A stretch of 21,362 nucleotides of DNA. It comes from JBKHBQ01 sp046542305. GTDB taxonomy: Bacteria > Bacteroidota > Bacteroidia > Bacteroidales > 4484-276. Location of the stretch: the NCBI GenBank assembly GCA_046542305.1, contig JBKHBQ010000036.1:1-21362 (forward strand), written 5' to 3'. The notes below the pieces were generated by a model. That model did not search any database, was not told the origin of the DNA, and was given only the letters and a program-made list of their open reading frames with translations. Below, piece after piece: positions 1 through 6,180 of the stretch (positions within the stretch are counted from its first letter, which is position 1; each line of letters begins with the position of its first letter). Both the position numbers and the translations under genes were made by a program.

Positions 1-1
1 A

Positions 2-76
2 CCACAAATTTTGAGGTCACAAACTATTACCTCAAAGAGGAGTATCTCAAAGTCAAATTGTGATTTCAAAAATTAG
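2..76 (+). pseudogene. Possible remnant of an ORF6N-family coding sequence (left edge)
   Basis: In the frame starting at base 2 this edge piece reads PQILRSQTITSKRSISKS and then runs to a TAG at 74-76. The core LRSQTITSKR closely matches LRSQIVTSKRGG of the adjacent ORF6N gene (codons from 279 on). DNA similarity is strongest at 13-33 against 281-301, where 18 of 21 bases agree. It may be the tail of a degraded ORF6N copy, a partial duplication, or an operator that happens to resemble the coding sequence. The piece is cut by the window edge, so its extent is unknown. Confidence 0.3.
13..33. repeat. Imperfect palindrome upstream of ORF6N, near-copy of 281-301
   Basis: The left arm GAGGTCACAA is identical to that of the internal palindrome at 281-301. 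The right arm CTATTACCTC differs from the perfect arm TTGTGACCTC at three positions. It lies about 50 bases before the ORF6N start, where an autoregulatory operator would sit. It could instead be a decayed coding duplicate. Confidence 0.5.
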
Positions 77-80
77 ACAA

Positions 81-599
81 ATGAAAGAATTAACACCAAA
101 TGAATCGCTTATCGTAAATAAAATTTACCATATTCGTGGAATGCAGGTGATGCTGGATTTTGATCTGGCTGAATTGTTTGATGTGGAAACCAAAGTATTA
201 AAACAGCAGGTTAAAAGAAATATGGAACGATTTCCTGAGGATTTTATGTTTGAATTAACTCAGGATGAATTTGATGGTTTGAGGTCACAAATTGTGACCT
301 CAAAAAGAGGCGGGACCCGATATCTTCCGTATGTATTTACAGAACAAGGTGTTGCCATGCTTTCAGGCATATTAAGAAGCAAAACAGCCATAGAGGTTAA
401 TATTAAGATCATGCGGGTATTTGTGAAAATGCGATTCCTTATAAGCACCCATCAGGAAATTCTTCAAAAGATAGAACAACTCGAAGCCGAAAACATAGAA
501 CAAAATATACAGATCGCTAGCATTTATGAGATCATCAAAGAACTGATCGAACCAAAATATAAAAATAGAAAGCAAATTGGGTTTAAAATAAAGGAATAA
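81..599 (+). CDS. ORF6N domain-containing DNA-binding protein
   Basis: This encodes a small protein of about 172 residues in the ORF6N family, which is related to the KilA-N/Bro domains of phage antirepressors and mobile-element regulators; its direct target is unknown. The N-terminal half carries the typical pattern: a HIRGMQVMLDFDLAELFDVE start, the VKRN box, FPEDFMFELT, then a TRYLPYVFTEQGVAMLSGIL motif. The last 50 or so residues (LISTHQEILQKIEQLEAENIEQ) look like a coiled coil, probably for dimerisation. A GTG at 60 would add seven residues, but the ATG at 81 fits the family start better; no Shine-Dalgarno precedes either. The gene is solitary, and no integrase or phage gene is visible. 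A perfect 10-bp inverted repeat lies inside it at 281-301. Family assignment is secure; the biological role is not. Confidence 0.88.
   Translation: MKELTPNESLIVNKIYHIRGMQVMLDFDLAELFDVETKVLKQQVKRNMERFPEDFMFELTQDEFDGLRSQIVTSKRGGTRYLPYVFTEQGVAMLSGILRSKTAIEVNIKIMRVFVKMRFLISTHQEILQKIEQLEAENIEQNIQIASIYEIIKELIEPKYKNRKQIGFKIKE
281..301. repeat. Perfect 10-bp inverted repeat inside the ORF6N gene
   Basis: The arms GAGGTCACAA and TTGTGACCTC are exact reverse complements around a single central A. It encodes the LRSQIVTS segment, so coding constraint explains part of it. The near-copy in front of the gene makes a second role, as a binding site or recombination-prone repeat, possible. Confidence 0.7.
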
Positions 600-693
600 A
601 AATTAAAATCCTATGAGAAGAAACAGCCTTGACCCGGGCTGTCGGATCGGAGATAATATTTCCGGTGCTGTTAATAAAACAAAGACAAGAAAA

Positions 694-1683
694 TTATTTG
701 CTTTTTGCTGACCTATCCCTGTACGTCACTTTCTCCACCTCGTGCTCAACAGGATCAAGGCTGCGCAGGTAGGCATAAATAGCCCGCAAATCTTCTTCCT
801 TCATACCGACGTACATATTCCAGGGCATCAGTGTGTTAAATTCCATCGGGGCGTTAACCTTATCCAGTTTATGAATGCTGTCGTACGACTTAAACCGGTT
901 TACAAACACATCCTCCGTCCAGGCGCCGATGCCGGTGGCCATATCCGGCGTAATATTCGGTCCGCGCAGGGTGCCGAAAGGAAGCTCGAATTCGCGTCCG
1001 CCGGCGTATAGGAGATCCGTTACAGGTTGTCCCTTTTCGAAAGGCGTATGGCAGTCGGCGCAGGCGGCCACTGTAGCAAGGTATTCACCGTACTCAATGG
1101 TATTTGTTGTGGGGGGACGTGTCTGGTGATCGGCTTCCTGCGGGATCATCCGCATGATGAGGCTGAAAGGGAAATCGGGATCTGATTCAGGAACATCTTT
1201 CGCAATGGGATCAAGGCTCCTGATGTAGGCAATAACTGAAAAAATATCTTCTTTGTCGGCTTTGCCGTAGGAATGGTAGGGCATTACCGGGAAAAGCGGG
1301 TTACCATCCTTATCCACTCCGCTGGTAATGGCGCGGTAAATCTCGCCGTCGCTCCAATCGCCCAGGTGATAGGGCGTAACATTCGGCGCATAATAATCTC
1401 CCGGAAAACCCATTTCTCGTGTAAACTCGTCCCCGCCGGCGCCAAGCGTTCCCGGCGTGATCGGGCCCGAGTACAACGCCCAGTCGCGCACCGAATGACA
1501 ATCCATACATACCATCACATGGTTTGCAAGGTAATCCCCGCGCTGCACACGTTCGGGGGTAATTTCCACCTTCATTTCAACGGCTGCAACATCCGGCATA
1601 AAAAACCTGACATAGCCCAAAACCAAAAACACCACCACAACAATAATCCCAACAGCCAAGAGGATAATTTTTACTGCTTTCAT
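694..1683 (-). CDS. Membrane-anchored di-heme cytochrome c
   Basis: This encodes a 329-residue c-type cytochrome. Residues 5-25 form one hydrophobic N-terminal helix that would anchor it in the inner membrane with the heme domains in the periplasm. Two heme-attachment motifs are visible: CMDCH (Cys59, Cys62, His63) and CADCH (Cys208, Cys211, His212). Each begins a similar cytochrome c domain with a downstream Met in a loop (FPVMPYH near 134, TLMPWNM near 286) that is a plausible axial ligand. Both domains carry NVTP/NITPD and a YIRSLDP or YLRSLDP end, so they look like an internal duplication. It resembles electron-transfer subunits paired with periplasmic dehydrogenases, but no dehydrogenase is adjacent and its partner cannot be named. 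It is divergent from the KASIII gene and convergent with ORF6N. A weak -7-like site (CTAAAATA, 1734-1741 on the plus strand) lies upstream. Confidence 0.9.
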   Translation of the reverse strand: MKAVKIILLAVGIIVVVVFLVLGYVRFFMPDVAAVEMKVEITPERVQRGDYLANHVMVCMDCHSVRDWALYSGPITPGTLGAGGDEFTREMGFPGDYYAPNVTPYHLGDWSDGEIYRAITSGVDKDGNPLFPVMPYHSYGKADKEDIFSVIAYIRSLDPIAKDVPESDPDFPFSLIMRMIPQEADHQTRPPTTNTIEYGEYLATVAACADCHTPFEKGQPVTDLLYAGGREFELPFGTLRGPNITPDMATGIGAWTEDVFVNRFKSYDSIHKLDKVNAPMEFNTLMPWNMYVGMKEEDLRAIYAYLRSLDPVEHEVEKVTYRDRSAKSK

Positions 1684-1855
1684 ACGCTTCTGTCTTTAGA
1701 TTACCTGATTTAAGCCCTGCATAATACAACCGGCTAAAATATGTGAAAGTGTTTTTGCTATCACCTTTTTATCCTTATTTAACAGAAGATTAACAAACCG
1801 TGTGGGTTTTAGCCGGTATCGAAAATTAATCAACCTTTCTTTCGTTGAATAGTAG

Positions 1856-1863
1856 TAATTTTG
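1856..1863 (+). promoter_or_regulatory. Bacteroidota -7 element for the KASIII gene
   Basis: TAATTTTG matches TAnnTTTG exactly and lies 32 bases before the start codon. No convincing -33 TTTG is seen at the usual 19-21 base spacing. Confidence 0.5.
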
Positions 1864-1895
1864 CCGCTTTATTTTTTTAAAGTACTTACAGATTT

Positions 1896-2981
1896 ATGAC
1901 GATCAAAAACTTTATTATAACGGGTTCCGGAAGCTACATTCCATCCAAAATCGTTAAAAACGAGGATTTTGCCGGCAACCAGTTTTACGATGAACAGGGA
2001 CGCGCTTTTGAACAAAGTCACGAAGAGATCTCCGAAAAATTTCACGCCATCACCGGGATTAGCGAAAGGCGCTATGCCACCGATGATCAATTATGTTCAG
2101 ATATTGGCACCATCGCAGGCCGGGCCGCGATCGAAGATGCAGGTATCGATCCCGAAAACCTTGACCAAATTATTGTTGCACACAATTTTGGCGACATCAA
2201 AATCGGTACCATCCAAACTGACATGCTCCCGAGCATTGCCTCCAAGATCAAAAACAAGCTCGGCATCACAAATCCGCAGTGCGTTGGTTACGACCTGGTT
2301 TTTGGCTGCCCGGGCTGGGTTCAGGGAATGATCCATTCGTGGGCCTTTATGCAGTCGGGCATGGCCAAACGGTGCCTGGTTATCGGCGCCGAAACCCTCT
2401 CACGGGTAATCGACAAAAACGACCGCGATTCGATGATCTATTCCGATGGTGCCGGCGCCACCGTACTCGAAATGGTTGACGGCGCCGAAAAGCTGGGAAT
2501 CCTTTCTTCCAGCATGGCAACCTACACCACACGCGAGGCCTTTTACCTGTACCGCGGAACCGGATTCGCCGGCGATTCCAGCCCCAGCATCAGCTACCTG
2601 AAAATGCACGGCCGCAAAATATACGAGTTTGCCCTCACCTTCGTGCCCCAGGCCATGAAGGAATGCCTCGACAAATCGGGCCATGATATCCATGACGTGA
2701 AGAAAATCTTCATCCATCAGGCCAACGAAAAAATGGATTTCGAGATCGTAAAACGCTTCTACCGGCTCTTTGGCGTACGCAAGGCCCCCGAAGGCATCAT
2801 GCCCATGAACATCGGCAAACTGGGCAACAGCTCCGTAGCCACCATTCCCACGCTTTACGATCAAATCCGCCGAGGTACCAGCGATGAACAACACGAACTA
2901 AACAAAGGCGACCTGCTGCTCTTTGCTTCCGTGGGCGCCGGCATGAACATCAACTGCATCGCCTACCGCTACCAGGGATAG
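1896..2981 (+). CDS. 3-oxoacyl-ACP synthase III family protein (FabH-like)
   Basis: This is a 361-residue thiolase-fold condensing enzyme. FabH enzymes condense an acyl-CoA starter with malonyl-ACP to begin fatty-acid synthesis; paralogs act in other lipid or polyketide pathways. The catalytic triad is complete: Cys138 in FGCPGWVQG, His274 in FIHQANEKMD, and Asn311 in KLGNSSVATIP. The N-terminal fold is typical (ITGSGSYIPSKIVKN, ITGISERRY), and SVGAGMN near the C-terminus is the usual glycine-rich loop. At 361 residues it is longer than a standard FabH of about 320. The extra length includes a segment after residue 27 (QFYDEQGRAFEQSHEEISEK) that is characteristic of a Bacteroidota subgroup, so it may not be the housekeeping FabH. 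No acyl carrier protein or other fab gene is next to it. It has its own -7 element, and no terminator is evident after it. Confidence 0.92.
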   Translation: MTIKNFIITGSGSYIPSKIVKNEDFAGNQFYDEQGRAFEQSHEEISEKFHAITGISERRYATDDQLCSDIGTIAGRAAIEDAGIDPENLDQIIVAHNFGDIKIGTIQTDMLPSIASKIKNKLGITNPQCVGYDLVFGCPGWVQGMIHSWAFMQSGMAKRCLVIGAETLSRVIDKNDRDSMIYSDGAGATVLEMVDGAEKLGILSSSMATYTTREAFYLYRGTGFAGDSSPSISYLKMHGRKIYEFALTFVPQAMKECLDKSGHDIHDVKKIFIHQANEKMDFEIVKRFYRLFGVRKAPEGIMPMNIGKLGNSSVATIPTLYDQIRRGTSDEQHELNKGDLLLFASVGAGMNINCIAYRYQG

Positions 2982-3096
2982 ATCAGATCTTTATAATTTT
3001 TGATTATTTCCACCTGCGGGTGCTTTCCCGAATAGCCGTATAAACCGTTACGTTTCTTGCGGGCGGCTGAACCGGGCTTTCCGTTCTACCCGTCTT

Positions 3097-3124
3097 GCAC
3101 CGGCTGTATTTTGCACGCCGGTGC
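3097..3124. repeat. 8-bp inverted repeat
   Basis: GCACCGGC and GCCGGTGC are exact reverse complements separated by 12 bases. No T-run follows on either strand, so it does not look like a simple intrinsic terminator. Confidence 0.5.
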
Positions 3125-3258
3125 GTGGGCTTTCTCCGGCAGCCTCCGCCCGCCGGCAAAAATATCAGCCGCTGCTGCGCCGGGGTGCCACTCCAATCCC
3201 TGCCGCGGCGCTCAATCACCTGAAGCATTTTTACAGGTACATTGGTGCGAAAAATTTC

Positions 3259-3266
3259 TACTTTTG
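3259..3266 (+). promoter_or_regulatory. Bacteroidota -7 element for yebC
   Basis: TACTTTTG matches TAnnTTTG exactly, 26 bases before the ATG. No exact TTTG is seen at the -33 position. Confidence 0.5.
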
Positions 3267-3292
3267 CGCCCGGTTTCAAAAACTTATAAATA

Positions 3293-4009
3293 ATGGGAAG
3301 AGCATTCGAATACCGCAAAGCCAAAAAAATGAAGCGTTGGGGCAACATGGCCAAAACCTTCACCAAAATCGGAAAAGATATCACCATCGCCGTTAAGGCC
3401 GGAGGACCAGATCCGTCAATGAACCCACGCCTTCGTCTTCTGATGCAAAATGCCAAAACTGCCAACATGCCCAAGGAAAATGTGGAACGCGCCATCAAAA
3501 AAGCCACCTCTACCGACACCGCCGATTACCGCGAAGTGGTATACGAAGGCTATGGCCCCCACGGCATTGCAGTAGTGGTGGAAACCACCACCGACAACCC
3601 CACCCGCACCGTGGCCAATGTGCGAAGCTATTTCACCCGCAATGGCGGGTCGCTTGGAACAACCGGCAGCCTCAGCTTTATTTTCGAACATAAATGCGTT
3701 TTTAAACTCCTGCAAAAAGATAACATCGACCTGGAGGAACTCGAACTGGAGCTGATCGACCTGGGCGTCACCGAAGTATTTGCCGAAGGCGATGCCATTA
3801 TCGTATACGCCGAATTCGAATCCTTTGGTTTTTTACAAAAACATTTCGAGGAAAATGGCCTGGAAATCATATCTGCCGAATTCGAACGCATCCCGACCCA
3901 AACAAAAGCCCTTGATGAAACACAAAAAGCCGACCTTGAAAAAATGCTTGCCAAATTCGAGGAAGACGAAGATGTTAGCAATGTCTATCACAATTTGAAG
4001 GAAGAATAA
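3293..4009 (+). CDS. YebC/PmpR family protein
   Basis: This encodes a 238-residue YebC/PmpR-family protein. Members have been described as DNA-binding regulators and, for related forms, as factors that relieve ribosome stalling at difficult sequences such as proline runs. The start MGRAFEYRKAKKMKRW is the family N-terminus (MGRAFE.R...K..RW), followed by FTKIGKDI, the NPRLRLLMQNAKTANMPKENVERAIKKA helix region, YEGYGPHGIAVVVE, and TDNPTRTVANVR with the GGSLG loop. Length agrees with the family at about 240. The C-terminal end is acidic (FEEDEDVSNVYHNLKEE). It stands alone, with its own -7 element just upstream and no ruv genes nearby. Identification is secure. Whether it acts in transcription or translation here cannot be told from the sequence. 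Confidence 0.95.
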   Translation: MGRAFEYRKAKKMKRWGNMAKTFTKIGKDITIAVKAGGPDPSMNPRLRLLMQNAKTANMPKENVERAIKKATSTDTADYREVVYEGYGPHGIAVVVETTTDNPTRTVANVRSYFTRNGGSLGTTGSLSFIFEHKCVFKLLQKDNIDLEELELELIDLGVTEVFAEGDAIIVYAEFESFGFLQKHFEENGLEIISAEFERIPTQTKALDETQKADLEKMLAKFEEDEDVSNVYHNLKEE

Positions 4010-4028
4010 ATAAGAATTGTATAAGCCA

Positions 4029-4061
4029 TTTGCCTTTAGCATGTTCATTTGTTTATCTTTA
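4029..4061 (+). promoter_or_regulatory. Promoter of the TGA-interrupted T9SS gene
   Basis: TTTG at 4029-4032, a 21-base spacer, and TATCTTTA at 4054-4061 (7 of 8 against TAnnTTTG-type positions) fit the Bacteroidota -33/-7 arrangement. The site ends 35 bases before the ATG. Confidence 0.5.
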
Positions 4062-4096
4062 CGGGCACTAATTCACTCAGTTACTTATAAAAATAA

Positions 4097-5137
4097 ATGA
4101 ACATGAGAAAAATTCTTTACCTGCTGTTCATGGTTTTCATCCTGCATGGCGTTGCCAGTGCCCAAACACCATACTGGAACGAAAGCTTCGACAATCCCCA
4201 GGGATGGTCGCTGGATGAAAACTGGAACATTGCCAATGGCAAGCTGCGATTCAACTGGTCGCCTACCATCACCAACTTCGATCTTTCGGCCGTTTCATCG
4301 GTTGTGAGTCTTATGGACAACACACAAGAACTCATCGTTGTCCAGTATCTTGATGCCTTTGGTTTCGGCAGTCCTCCCGAAGTTGCCGAAATCATCATTA
4401 TGAAAGATGGTGATGAGGAAGTGCTGTGGAGTTATACACTTGACGACGGAAACTGGGGACAACAAAACGGAACGGAGTTGATCCTGGACATCAGCGCATA
4501 CGGCGGGAGCGATGTGCAGTTCAAATTCAGGACTTACGGCCCTACTACCTACAACTGGAACTGGTGGGATATATTCGAAATGCAACTGACCACCTTGCTC
4601 GACAACGACCTCACCGTGAAGCAAATCTCCGGACCCGCAGTACTCGATGCCCAGGAAACCGGGATATGGCAGCTTACCGTGAAAAATCTCGGCTCGCAGC
4701 CGCAATCAGGATTCGATGTGAACCTGTACAGCTACAAATTCGGCGAGCTGATCGGCAACATGCAGATCCAGGATGTCGTCGATCCCCAGCAAGCTTCGGC
4801 TTATGAGTTCGAATGGACACCCGACACTTCGCAAAATACCGCACTTTTTGGTGAAGTAATCCTGGAAGGTGATGAATTTTCGGATAACAATAAATCCATC
4901 AGCCATTTTGTGCGTGTAAGGCCCGACCTGGAAATCAAGATCCTGGTGTGGGATAACGACAACGGAATCGAAACCATCACCGATCCGGAAATGGGCGATG
5001 TTATTCAACCTTCCACAGCCCTGATGCGGGTGCTCGATGCAGCCGGTCTGGACTACGACTATGTTTCAGGCATTCCCGACGACCTGTTCAGCTACGACAT
5101 GGTGTTTGCCACCATGGGCTGCTATTGCGTAAGTTGA
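4097..5137 (+). CDS. Secreted T9SS cargo protein, N-terminal part ending at an in-frame TGA
   Basis: The 346 residues before the stop start with a signal peptide (about residues 1-22, MNMRKILYLLFMVFILHGVA, cleavage near SAQ). Residues 25-165 look like a beta-sandwich binding domain (WNESFDNPQGWSLDENWNI ... WWDIFEMQL). Residues 170-275 resemble a CARDB-type adhesion module (DNDLTVKQISGPAVL ... DEFSDNNKSISHF). From about 280 begins an alpha/beta, GATase-like domain (IKILVWDNDNG, ALMRVLDAAGLDYDYV, YDMVFATMGCYC) that is cut short by TGA at 5135-5137. The same frame stays open for 253 more codons and supplies the rest of that domain and the sorting signal, so the intended product is about 600 residues. 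Read literally, this piece lacks the T9SS signal and would stay in the periplasm. The initiator could be the ATG at 4097 or the one at 4103. No enzyme activity can be assigned. Confidence 0.8.
   Translation: MNMRKILYLLFMVFILHGVASAQTPYWNESFDNPQGWSLDENWNIANGKLRFNWSPTITNFDLSAVSSVVSLMDNTQELIVVQYLDAFGFGSPPEVAEIIIMKDGDEEVLWSYTLDDGNWGQQNGTELILDISAYGGSDVQFKFRTYGPTTYNWNWWDIFEMQLTTLLDNDLTVKQISGPAVLDAQETGIWQLTVKNLGSQPQSGFDVNLYSYKFGELIGNMQIQDVVDPQQASAYEFEWTPDTSQNTALFGEVILEGDEFSDNNKSISHFVRVRPDLEIKILVWDNDNGIETITDPEMGDVIQPSTALMRVLDAAGLDYDYVSGIPDDLFSYDMVFATMGCYCVS
5135..5137 (+). other. In-frame TGA splitting the T9SS cargo gene
   Basis: The reading frame is GCYCVS, TGA, GLTPPGTVSVADQARLMSYL, with identical frame and character on both sides. 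A single nonsense substitution, a sequence error, or programmed decoding (selenocysteine or readthrough) could explain it. TGA is an ordinary stop for neighbouring genes (16074-16076, 19184-19186, and 19195-19197 on the minus strand), so a genome-wide code change is not supported. Confidence 0.85.
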
Positions 5138-5149
5138 GGCCTCACCCCT

Positions 5150-5177
5150 CCTGGTACTGTTTCTGTAGCAGACCAGG
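5150..5177 (+). other. Hairpin just after the in-frame TGA
   Basis: CCTGGT (5150-5155) pairs with ACCAGG (5172-5177). Beyond a bulged A, CTG pairs with CAG, leaving a 9-base loop TTTCTGTAG. It starts 12 bases after the TGA, with the loop about 22 bases downstream, a distance suitable for a bacterial SECIS element. The loop lacks the usual leading G residues, so the structure is suggestive only. Confidence 0.4.
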
Positions 5178-5185
5178 CACGTTTA

Positions 5186-5899
5186 ATGAGCTACCTCGAC
5201 AATGGCGGCAACCTCTACATCGAAAGCTCCGATATTGGCTTGGATTATACCGGTACCGACTTTTTCTCGTATCTGGGTATCGCTTTTATGGATGACGGTG
5301 GCGATTATGAAGTGTATGGCCTAAATGGCGGTAATCAATGCCTCACCAAACACATGCACATATTCTATAATGGCGGCGACGATCCGCACTACAGCATCGA
5401 CAGGCTGAGCAGCCTCAGCAGCAGCATGATGCTGGACTGCGAAAGCGGCCATGGCAGAATGTACATGCACGAAGCCGAAAACTACAAGGTAGTCACCTCA
5501 TCGGTGGTAATCGGTGCCTTTGCCAATGGCGATTCGCTGAACCTGAAACCTTACCTTGCGGCAGAAATCGTAAACTACTTTATGGGATTCGACCCTACGG
5601 TATCTGTACATGAAAACCTCGTGCAGGGATCGGCGGCCTACAGTTATCCCAATCCGTTCAGTCATCAGGTCAACATCAGCTATCAGCTTAAAAACCGGGG
5701 CGCTGTGCGCATCTGCATTTATGATCAGGGCGGAAGGCTGATCCGCACCCTGGCCCGCGAACAAAAACCCGCAGGGATGCATTCCGTAGTATGGGATGGA
5801 ACAGACGCCAATGGAAATCTGTATGACAACGGCCTGTACATCTACACCATCGAGTCCGGCGATCAACATTTCACCGGAAAAATGATGCTGATCAGGTAG
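5186..5899 (+). CDS. C-terminal part of the interrupted T9SS cargo protein (sorting domain)
   Basis: This is the downstream continuation of the gene starting at 4097, in the same frame; 5186 is simply the first ATG after the TGA. Residues 1-135 complete the GATase-like alpha/beta domain (LMSYLDNGGNLYIESSDIG, FFSYLGIAFM, AAEIVNYFMGF). Residues 154-237 form a type A T9SS C-terminal sorting domain with a FlgD-like Ig fold: YPNPFSHQVNISYQL, VRICIYDQGGRLIRTL, DGTDANGNLYDNGLYIYTI, ending KMMLIR. In the T9SS this domain directs outer-membrane passage and is removed at the surface. Without the upstream signal peptide this fragment could not enter the periplasm, so separate translation would be useless. 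A strong terminator follows 30 bases after the TAG. Read it as half of one pseudogene or recoded gene. Confidence 0.75.
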   Translation: MSYLDNGGNLYIESSDIGLDYTGTDFFSYLGIAFMDDGGDYEVYGLNGGNQCLTKHMHIFYNGGDDPHYSIDRLSSLSSSMMLDCESGHGRMYMHEAENYKVVTSSVVIGAFANGDSLNLKPYLAAEIVNYFMGFDPTVSVHENLVQGSAAYSYPNPFSHQVNISYQLKNRGAVRICIYDQGGRLIRTLAREQKPAGMHSVVWDGTDANGNLYDNGLYIYTIESGDQHFTGKMMLIR

Positions 5900-5928
5900 A
5901 AAAATTCAAACCAAAAGATTTTATTCCG

Positions 5929-5962
5929 AACCGGGAACTGCTCTTTGTCGTTCCCGGTTTTT
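5929..5962 (+). terminator. Intrinsic terminator of the T9SS cargo gene
   Basis: AACCGGGAAC (5929-5938) and GTTCCCGGTT (5950-5959) form a perfect 10-bp stem with an 11-base loop, followed directly by a T-run. It lies 30 bases after the stop codon. Confidence 0.9.
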
Positions 5963-6127
5963 ATTTGATTGCAAGAACCTGTCTTACATCTTTTTTACAG
6001 CAACGGCTGCAATGGGTAATTATAAACTTTCGCCACAGGCCATCATGAAGCATGAGCGTCCGTTAACTTTCTTAGCTTCATGGTCGAAAAACAGAAAAGG
6101 CTTTCCTTCGGTAGAAACAGCGGGAAT

Positions 6128-6163
6128 AAAAAAAAAGGAGCCCCGAAAGACTCCTTTTTTTTT
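6128..6163 (-). terminator. Terminator after the first C25 protease gene
   Basis: A run of nine A's plus GGAG (6128-6140) pairs with CTCC plus nine T's (6151-6163) around a 10-base loop. It lies 18 bases beyond the protease stop codon on the minus strand. The symmetric A/T tracts would let it act in both directions. Confidence 0.8.
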
Positions 6164-6180
6164 AAATATCTGACTACCGA

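Larger units (their letters stand above)
2982..3292. other. Gene-free GC-rich intergenic region
   Basis: No protein resembling a known family is encoded here on either strand. The first 25 bases are AT-rich; the next 200 or so are unusually GC-rich and pyrimidine-biased, and the last 50 hold the yebC promoter. It contains an 8-bp inverted repeat (3097-3124) and several CCGGC/GCCGG words. A 171-codon minus-strand ORF runs through it, but its N-terminal half lies antisense to yebC and the rest is Arg/Pro-rich, so it is treated as chance. Confidence 0.55.

Noticed and set aside
1..599. A prophage or mobile element at the left edge
   Set aside because: ORF6N genes are common on mobile elements, but no integrase, transposase, phage structural gene or attachment repeat is visible here.
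624..641. Possible terminator between ORF6N and cytochrome c (CAGCC/GGCTG)
   Set aside because: Only a 5-bp stem with no T-run on either strand.
613..711. Small ORF between ORF6N and the cytochrome gene
   Set aside because: Only about 32 codons, overlapping the end of the cytochrome gene, with no promoter, ribosome-binding site or recognisable composition.
3004..3519. 171-codon minus-strand reading frame across the GC-rich region and the yebC start
   Set aside because: Its N-terminal part is antisense to conserved yebC codons and the rest is Arg/Pro-rich with no recognisable motif.
5135..5137. A reassigned genetic code with TGA as a sense codon
   Set aside because: TGA ends the FtsB-like, YitT and UvrA-like genes at sensible positions, and no other intact gene contains an in-frame TGA.
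5135..5186. A frameshift in the T9SS cargo gene
   Set aside because: Both halves are in the same frame; only a stop codon separates them.
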